This document shows, in pieces, positions 59,455 through 64,000 of a stretch of DNA of 64,000 bases; within the stretch, counting starts at the first letter, position 1; each line of letters opens with the position of its first letter. Source of the DNA: Yokenella regensburgei ATCC 49455 (GTDB lineage: Bacteria > Pseudomonadota > Gammaproteobacteria > Enterobacterales > Enterobacteriaceae); assembly GCF_000735455.1 (NCBI RefSeq), contig NZ_JMPS01000040.1:1-64000 (forward strand). The letters are read 5' to 3'. The notes under the pieces are model-generated. The model did not search any database. It saw nothing but the letters and a program-made list of their open reading frames with translations, and was not told where the DNA came from. Made by a program: the position numbers and the translations under genes.

Positions 59455-60711
59455 TCAGTAGCGTGTCAGCATCGGCAGCAACAGCGCGCAGCCCAGCGCG
59501 GCCATGACCACCAGAAAGAAAAGTCCGGAATCCATACTGCCGGTGAAACTAATCAGGGCGCCCATCACCGCAGGCGACAGCGCCCCGGCAAAATTCCCCA
59601 GACCGTTGAAAATGCCGCCTGCTGTGGCACTGACCCCGGAGTGGGTGGCTTTCGCCAGCAGGGCAAAGATATTGGGTGCACCAATCCCCCACATAAAAGT
59701 GCTGAAAGCCATTGCCGCAATCACCGTCAGGGGCGTGCTGTAGTGCATCACGGCGATAAGCCCGATACCTGCACCTGCCATCGAGATAAAGCAGGCGGCG
59801 GCACGTTTATCGAGCTTGTCAGAGAGCCACGCCCCCAGCACTTCCCCCAGCAGCATGGCGATAAACGGCATAGAAGAGAGCCAGCCCGCGTGTTCGAGGT
59901 GGATCCCTTTGCCGTTGATGAGATACCCCGGCAACCAGCCGTTGATCCCCCAGAGATAGGTCAGGAAGGCGATGTTAAAGACGCAAATCATCCAGAAGTG
60001 CGGGCTAACCAGCAGCTCGCTGCGCGCCGAACGCCGGGTGTTCTGGCTCTCGGTGGCGGTTTTTCCCCGGCTTGCCAGCTGCACACCGCGCAGCCCAATA
60101 CGCACCAGTACCAGCACCGGGAGCGTCAGCAGCGCCATGGTGAAGAAGGTGCTCTGCCAGCCAAAATGGTTGAGCAACGTCAGCGAAAGCGGGAAACCAA
60201 TTGCCGCCCCGAACGGTGTCCCCAACAGCCACAGCATGGTGGCTCGCGCCTGCAAATGTGCCGGGAAGGTCTGGCGGATAATGGTAAAAGCCAGCGGGAA
60301 CAGCGGCCCCTCGGCGATACCGAGCAGGATACGCAGCACCAGCATCAGGCTGTAGCTATGGGTAAAGCCCATCATCAGCATCAGCACGCACCACACCACC
60401 ATCATGCCGGTGAGCAGGCGCAGCGGCGCAATACGGTCGCCCAATCCGCTCAGCAGGACGGAAGAGATCCCGTAGCTCAGCAGGAAGGCGCTCATGAGTA
60501 ATCCAAGGCGAGTGGTATCGAAATCGAGCCCCATCGCCTGCTGGAATTCGGGGTCAACAAACAGCGCCGCGATGCTGATTTTGTCGAAGAACGCCAGCAG
60601 CACGCAGGCCAGCAGCGACAGCGGGATCGACCAGCGAACCGCTTTTTTCGGCGCGAGGGCGCCCTCACCGCGCGCGTCATCTGCCGCGGTGTTTGTCTCT
60701 AATGTGGTCAT
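59455..60711 (-). CDS. MFS transporter of the catabolic cluster
   Basis: 418 aa, twelve predicted transmembrane segments, ACS/aromatic-acid-like: LLACVLLAFFDKISIAALF with an intramembrane Asp, and RILLGIAEGPLFPLAFTIIRQTFP. Probably imports the pathway substrate, likely a carboxylate. Confidence 0.88.
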   Translation of the reverse strand: MTTLETNTAADDARGEGALAPKKAVRWSIPLSLLACVLLAFFDKISIAALFVDPEFQQAMGLDFDTTRLGLLMSAFLLSYGISSVLLSGLGDRIAPLRLLTGMMVVWCVLMLMMGFTHSYSLMLVLRILLGIAEGPLFPLAFTIIRQTFPAHLQARATMLWLLGTPFGAAIGFPLSLTLLNHFGWQSTFFTMALLTLPVLVLVRIGLRGVQLASRGKTATESQNTRRSARSELLVSPHFWMICVFNIAFLTYLWGINGWLPGYLINGKGIHLEHAGWLSSMPFIAMLLGEVLGAWLSDKLDKRAAACFISMAGAGIGLIAVMHYSTPLTVIAAMAFSTFMWGIGAPNIFALLAKATHSGVSATAGGIFNGLGNFAGALSPAVMGALISFTGSMDSGLFFLVVMAALGCALLLPMLTRY

Positions 60712-60736
60712 GTCTCCCCCTACGGGTACACGGGCG

Positions 60737-61933
60737 CTAACGCAGTGACATCAAAGAAAATTCGGGATCGTCGAGCGGCACATCGCGCAGATCCCGTCGG
60801 GCGGCTATCCAGCGCTTCGCAAGCTTAACGGTCCTTGCATCGTTAAAGGCAACCAGCTGCTCGAGGCTGCCGTCAGCCGCCAGCGAGAAGAACAAGGGGC
60901 CTTTTGGATCGCGGCGCACCACCATCCGGCAATCGGATCGCGGTACCCCGAGGATCTGAATGTTGTGCTGGTATTGATCTGACCACAGCCAGGCAGGCTC
61001 GTCGTAGCCCGGCGCGCTGTCGTTGAGCATCGCTTTGGCCGTCGCCACCGCCTGATTTTGCGCAAAGGCCCACGACTGCAGACAGAGTCCATACTGGTGG
61101 TGCTGTGCGACGTCACCGGCGGCATAAATCAGCGGATCGGACGTTCTTCCCTGCGCATCCACGATAATGCCCTGCGCCGTGGTCAGCCCCGCCTGGCGAG
61201 CCAGGCTTACGTTGAGCGTCACCCCAATCCCCACCACCACCGCGTCGAACAGTTCGCGTTTGCCATCGCACTGAATCACCGGCAGCCCGTCAGCATCTTC
61301 CAGCTCCATCGCGCCGCAGCCGCAGCGCACATCCACCCCCTGTTCGCGGTGCAGGTGCAGCAGTTCGGCAGAAACCTCAGCCCCTACCGAGCGCATGCAC
61401 AGCGCAGGCTGCTGTTCAAACAGCGTGACCGCCACACCCCGTTTACGCGCTGAGGCGGCTATCTCCAGCCCAATCCAGCCGCCGCCGACGATAGCCAGTT
61501 TGGCGCAGTTGGCGAGACGCTGCTTCAGCCGCTGGGCATCCTGCCAGTGGCGCAGGGTGTACACCTGCGGGTGCTGTGCCCAACTGTCCCCCGGCAGGCG
61601 GGCGCTGCCGCCGGTCGCGATCAGCAGTTTGTCGTAGTGCAGCGTGTCACCATTGCTGAGCTGAATGCGATTCGCGGTACGATAAATCGCCATCGCGCGC
61701 AGCGGGCGATACCAGCGCAGATCAAGAGAGCGCTGCACCTCTTCACTGAACAGTCTCGGCAGTGCCGGGACCTCATCAAGCAGCGCGGCTTTCGACAACG
61801 GCGGGCGCTCGTAGAAATCCCACGGCTCGTCGCTCACCACGGCAATTTCACCGTTAAATCCCTCATCGCGCAGCGTTTTTGCCGCCCATCCTCCGGCCTG
61901 ACCGCCGCCGATAATGATGATTCGTTCTGTCAT
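60737..61933 (-). CDS. HcaD-like FAD-dependent ferredoxin reductase
   Basis: 398 aa. Two dinucleotide folds: IIIIGGGQAGGWAAKTLRDEG (FAD) and LAIVGGGWIGLEIAASARKRG (NAD), plus IYAAGDVAQHHQYG; ferredoxin-reductase component type of Rieske dioxygenases (HcaD, BphA4). No ferredoxin or oxygenase subunit is in the window; they may lie beyond the right edge. Stop lies 25 bp from the transporter and the start overlaps the VOC gene by four bases. Confidence 0.9.
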   Translation of the reverse strand: MTERIIIIGGGQAGGWAAKTLRDEGFNGEIAVVSDEPWDFYERPPLSKAALLDEVPALPRLFSEEVQRSLDLRWYRPLRAMAIYRTANRIQLSNGDTLHYDKLLIATGGSARLPGDSWAQHPQVYTLRHWQDAQRLKQRLANCAKLAIVGGGWIGLEIAASARKRGVAVTLFEQQPALCMRSVGAEVSAELLHLHREQGVDVRCGCGAMELEDADGLPVIQCDGKRELFDAVVVGIGVTLNVSLARQAGLTTAQGIIVDAQGRTSDPLIYAAGDVAQHHQYGLCLQSWAFAQNQAVATAKAMLNDSAPGYDEPAWLWSDQYQHNIQILGVPRSDCRMVVRRDPKGPLFFSLAADGSLEQLVAFNDARTVKLAKRWIAARRDLRDVPLDDPEFSLMSLR

Positions 61934-62856
61934 AACGCCTCCGTCTTCTTCTGCTGACGACGGGTATCGTGGTCAATGCCACCCTCTACGGCCCACTCGG
62001 TAAAGGAGACCAGCGAATGTTCCAGCTCACGCGGCTGCCACTTTTCCGTCAGGTAATCATCGTTGGTGTAGTATTCGAACGCGCCGCCGGTGGGGCTATT
62101 GACGTACCAGAAATAGGCGGAAGAAACCGGGTGACGACCGGGGCCGATAAACGTGCTCCAGGCGTTACGGTTCATAGCGATACCGCCACCTGCCACTTCA
62201 TGGATATCGCGCACGGTAAACGCCACGTGGTTGAGCCCACGTTTGCGGTTCGGGAGTTGCAGCAGGAACAGGTTGTGGTGACCGCCGCGCGTCTGGCAGC
62301 GCAGGAACACGGCGCGGTTGATATAACGATCGGAAACCTGAAAGCCAAGCACCTCACGATAGAAACGCTCGACTGCCGCCAGCTCTTCGACAAAAAACAC
62401 CACATGGCCGATGTTGACCGGCGTGGCTTTGTCATACACCGGGCTTGGGGTGTCGATCCGACGCATATCGCCCCACTGATTAATCGGCTCGACGTGAAGC
62501 CTTACTTCCGTTTGCTGCGTCACCTGCACCCGCAGGGTCATGCCGTTCGGGTCACGGCACTCCAGCGCACCGTCGACCTCACGAAAACCCGGCTGCTTTG
62601 CAAGCTGCGGACGAAGCGCGTCAAGCGCCGCGCGGTCAGCCACCGCCCAGGTCATGCGCCGCAGGGTATTTCCGGTCTCAAACGCTGGTGGCAGGTCAGG
62701 ATCATTCGTCGGTTTCAACGCCACGCTCGCGCCGCTGAGGGTAGTAAAGTGGCGCCCACCGGCGTCACCGCGCAGGCCGAAGTCCGCCATAAATTTGCTG
62801 CAATCCGCCAGGTTGTCGACGCCAAATTCCAGCTTTTCAATTCCAGTGATGCTCAT
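61930..62856 (-). CDS. VOC-family extradiol ring-cleavage dioxygenase
   Basis: 308 aa, two glyoxalase-type repeats as in catechol 2,3-dioxygenases. Metal triad: His in VNIGHVVFFVEELAAVERFYREVLGF, His in RGLNHVAFTVRDIHE and Glu in TGGAFEYYTNDDY. Intact Fe(II) site. Substrate not deducible; a catecholic or hydroxylated heterocyclic acid is likely given the reductase next to it. Confidence 0.9.
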   Translation of the reverse strand: MSITGIEKLEFGVDNLADCSKFMADFGLRGDAGGRHFTTLSGASVALKPTNDPDLPPAFETGNTLRRMTWAVADRAALDALRPQLAKQPGFREVDGALECRDPNGMTLRVQVTQQTEVRLHVEPINQWGDMRRIDTPSPVYDKATPVNIGHVVFFVEELAAVERFYREVLGFQVSDRYINRAVFLRCQTRGGHHNLFLLQLPNRKRGLNHVAFTVRDIHEVAGGGIAMNRNAWSTFIGPGRHPVSSAYFWYVNSPTGGAFEYYTNDDYLTEKWQPRELEHSLVSFTEWAVEGGIDHDTRRQQKKTEAL

Positions 62857-62943
62857 AATGGGTTGCCTCTTTACCGTTCAGTTGCCTTTTTGGGGCGTAT
62901 GAGGGGCCCGACGCCCGCCAGCGCCTGAATGTAATTATTTGAT

Positions 62944-63732
62944 TTAACTCGCTTTCGCCAGATACCCCAGGAAGCCGGAGATTTTCTCTGCCGCCGCACG
63001 GACTTCGTTCAACAGGCGACGTTTATCCGTAGACGGCACTTCTTCGGCAGGTACCATGATGCTCACCACCGCCGCTACCCGCCCACTGCGATCGTAAATC
63101 GGCCAGACGATTGAGGAGATCCCCTGACGGAAGAAGGATTCACCAATGACGTAGCCGCGCACTTTGTCCTGCTGCACCATTTCCCACAGCGCTTCGCGAT
63201 CGTAAAGCTGGCCCGGTACGTTGCCCGGCAGGCGCGCATCCGGGAACAGTTTTTCGTACTCTGCACGGCTAAGGTCTGTGAGAAGCACCCGCCCAAGCGA
63301 GGTGCAGTGCACCGGCAAACGTGTCCCGATACTGACCTGATTGACCCGAGAACCTGCGGCGCTAACGCGGGCCACGTAGATAATGTCGCGACCGTCGCGG
63401 ATAGCCAGGTGGCTGCTACACTGGCTGCTGTCGCGCAGTTGTTCAATCACCCGTTGCCCCACCTGGGCGACATCCAGCGACGCAATGTATTCGAAGCCGA
63501 GCCGCAGCACGTTCATTCCCAATGAAAACGTGTTGGTACGCGGATTACGTTCCAGAAACCCCAGGTACTCCAGCGTCTGTACTACCCGATAGGCGGTCGC
63601 TTTCGGCATCCCCACCAGCCGGTGCATTTCGGCAAACGTCAGGTCGCGATGCTGTTCGCTGAACGCCATCAACAATTGCAAACCCCGCTCAAGTCCTGGC
63701 ACCAGATATCTCGTTTCCTGCTCGTTGGCCAT
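62944..63732 (-). CDS. IclR-family transcriptional regulator of the cluster
   Basis: 262 aa from MANEQETRYLVPGLERGLQLL at 63732, GGAG five bases upstream. N-terminal winged HTH (LTFAEMHRLVGMPKATAYRVVQTLEYLGFLERN) and IclR effector domain (HCTSLGRVLLTDLS ... RGYVIGESFFRQGISSIVWPIYDRSG). Lies within the same-strand run, 87 bp before VOC, so a promoter may lie there. Confidence 0.93.
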   Translation of the reverse strand: MANEQETRYLVPGLERGLQLLMAFSEQHRDLTFAEMHRLVGMPKATAYRVVQTLEYLGFLERNPRTNTFSLGMNVLRLGFEYIASLDVAQVGQRVIEQLRDSSQCSSHLAIRDGRDIIYVARVSAAGSRVNQVSIGTRLPVHCTSLGRVLLTDLSRAEYEKLFPDARLPGNVPGQLYDREALWEMVQQDKVRGYVIGESFFRQGISSIVWPIYDRSGRVAAVVSIMVPAEEVPSTDKRRLLNEVRAAAEKISGFLGYLAKAS

Positions 63733-63748
63733 ACCGTCTCCGCCACGC

Positions 63749-64000
63749 TTAGTTAAAGACAAATCCACCGTTCACCGGCAGCAGTTGCCCGGTGATAAAT
63801 CCGGAAAGCGGGCTCAGGAGCCACACTACGCTGCCGGTCACATCTTCAGGCTGCTGCGCACCGCTAAGCGCCCGGCCATTTTCATACAGCTGATGGCGCT
63901 CCGCCGGGACGTACTCCGTGGCTTCAACCCGGGTAAGGCCTGGCGCAATCGCGTTGATACGTATACGTCTTTCACCCAGTTCACGCGCCATCGAACGGGT
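63749..64000 (-). CDS. Short-chain dehydrogenase, C-terminal part (cut by window edge)
   Basis: The last 83 residues of an SDR: TRSMARELGERRIRINAIAPGLTRV and the end LSPLSGFITGQLLPVNGGF are diagnostic. The Ser-Tyr-Lys site is outside the window. It ends 16 bases before the IclR start and is the most upstream gene of the run visible here. Confidence 0.9.
   Translation of the reverse strand, partial: TRSMARELGERRIRINAIAPGLTRVEATEYVPAERHQLYENGRALSGAQQPEDVTGSVVWLLSPLSGFITGQLLPVNGGFVFN

Noticed and set aside
59365..60501. 378-codon plus-strand frame opposite the MFS gene
   Set aside because: Rich in Gln, His and Arg as expected for the complement of a hydrophobic GC-rich gene; no domain.

Overview
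The window is chromosomal DNA of a member of the Enterobacteriaceae. From about 2.0 kb to 53.4 kb gene content and order follow the Escherichia coli 62-66 min region (glyU, actS/ygeR, then lysS-prfB-recJ-dsbC-xerD, fldB, cptA-sdhE, ygfZ, yqfA, yqfB, bglA, gcvTHP, ubiIH-pepP-ygfB, zapA-ssrS-fau, serA, rpiA, argP, scpA-argK-scpB-scpC, ygfI, yggE, argO, mscS, fbaA-pgk-epd, tktA, loiP). Proteins are close to but clearly not identical with the E. coli ones, and hand-counted GC is in the mid-50s %. This points to an Enterobacter, Leclercia, Lelliottia, Kosakonia or Kluyvera-like genome; I cannot fix the genus from the sequence alone.

Four stretches depart from that backbone. (1) At the left edge a mobile element is integrated at the 3' end of tRNA-Gly(CCC): a P4-type tyrosine integrase beside the tRNA, and at the very edge the N-terminus of a plasmid-type ParM/StbA actin-like segregation protein, with a phased 11-bp repeat field upstream that may be its centromere. 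(2) Between actS and lysS sits an unfamiliar 291-aa gene of lower GC whose N-terminal ~60 residues carry the GIL..I.NFFTCGG..R.N signature of the Salmonella type III effectors PipB and PipB2, followed by a C-terminal region I do not recognise. (3) Between mscS and fbaA is a self-contained ureide/oxalurate module: MFS transporter, oxamate carbamoyltransferase subunits AllF, AllG, AllH, an AllS-type LysR regulator and a divergent carbamate kinase (AllK type). (4) From loiP to the right edge lies an eleven-gene, single-strand catabolic cluster of high GC: thiamine-diphosphate decarboxylase, aldehyde dehydrogenase, aspartate-dehydrogenase-like protein, two short-chain dehydrogenases, alpha/beta hydrolase, cupin, MFS transporter, HcaD-like ferredoxin reductase, extradiol (VOC) dioxygenase and an IclR regulator. 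Its substrate is unknown; it continues past the window edge.

Functional links: gcvTHP, serA and fau (5-formyltetrahydrofolate salvage) share one-carbon/serine metabolism, with a PurR operator candidate upstream of gcvT; argP encodes the activator of argO 7 kb away; scpA-argK-scpB-scpC forms the succinate-to-propionate (Sleeping beauty mutase) pathway; epd-pgk-fbaA is a sugar-phosphate operon with a Cra operator candidate; the all module would yield oxamate plus carbamoyl phosphate and then ATP.

Regulatory and RNA features include the prfB programmed +1 frameshift, 6S RNA (ssrS), tRNA-Gly, several strong intrinsic terminators, REP-like hairpins and four dispersed CCCTCTCCC-type hairpins. No CRISPR array, rRNA or complete insertion sequence is visible.
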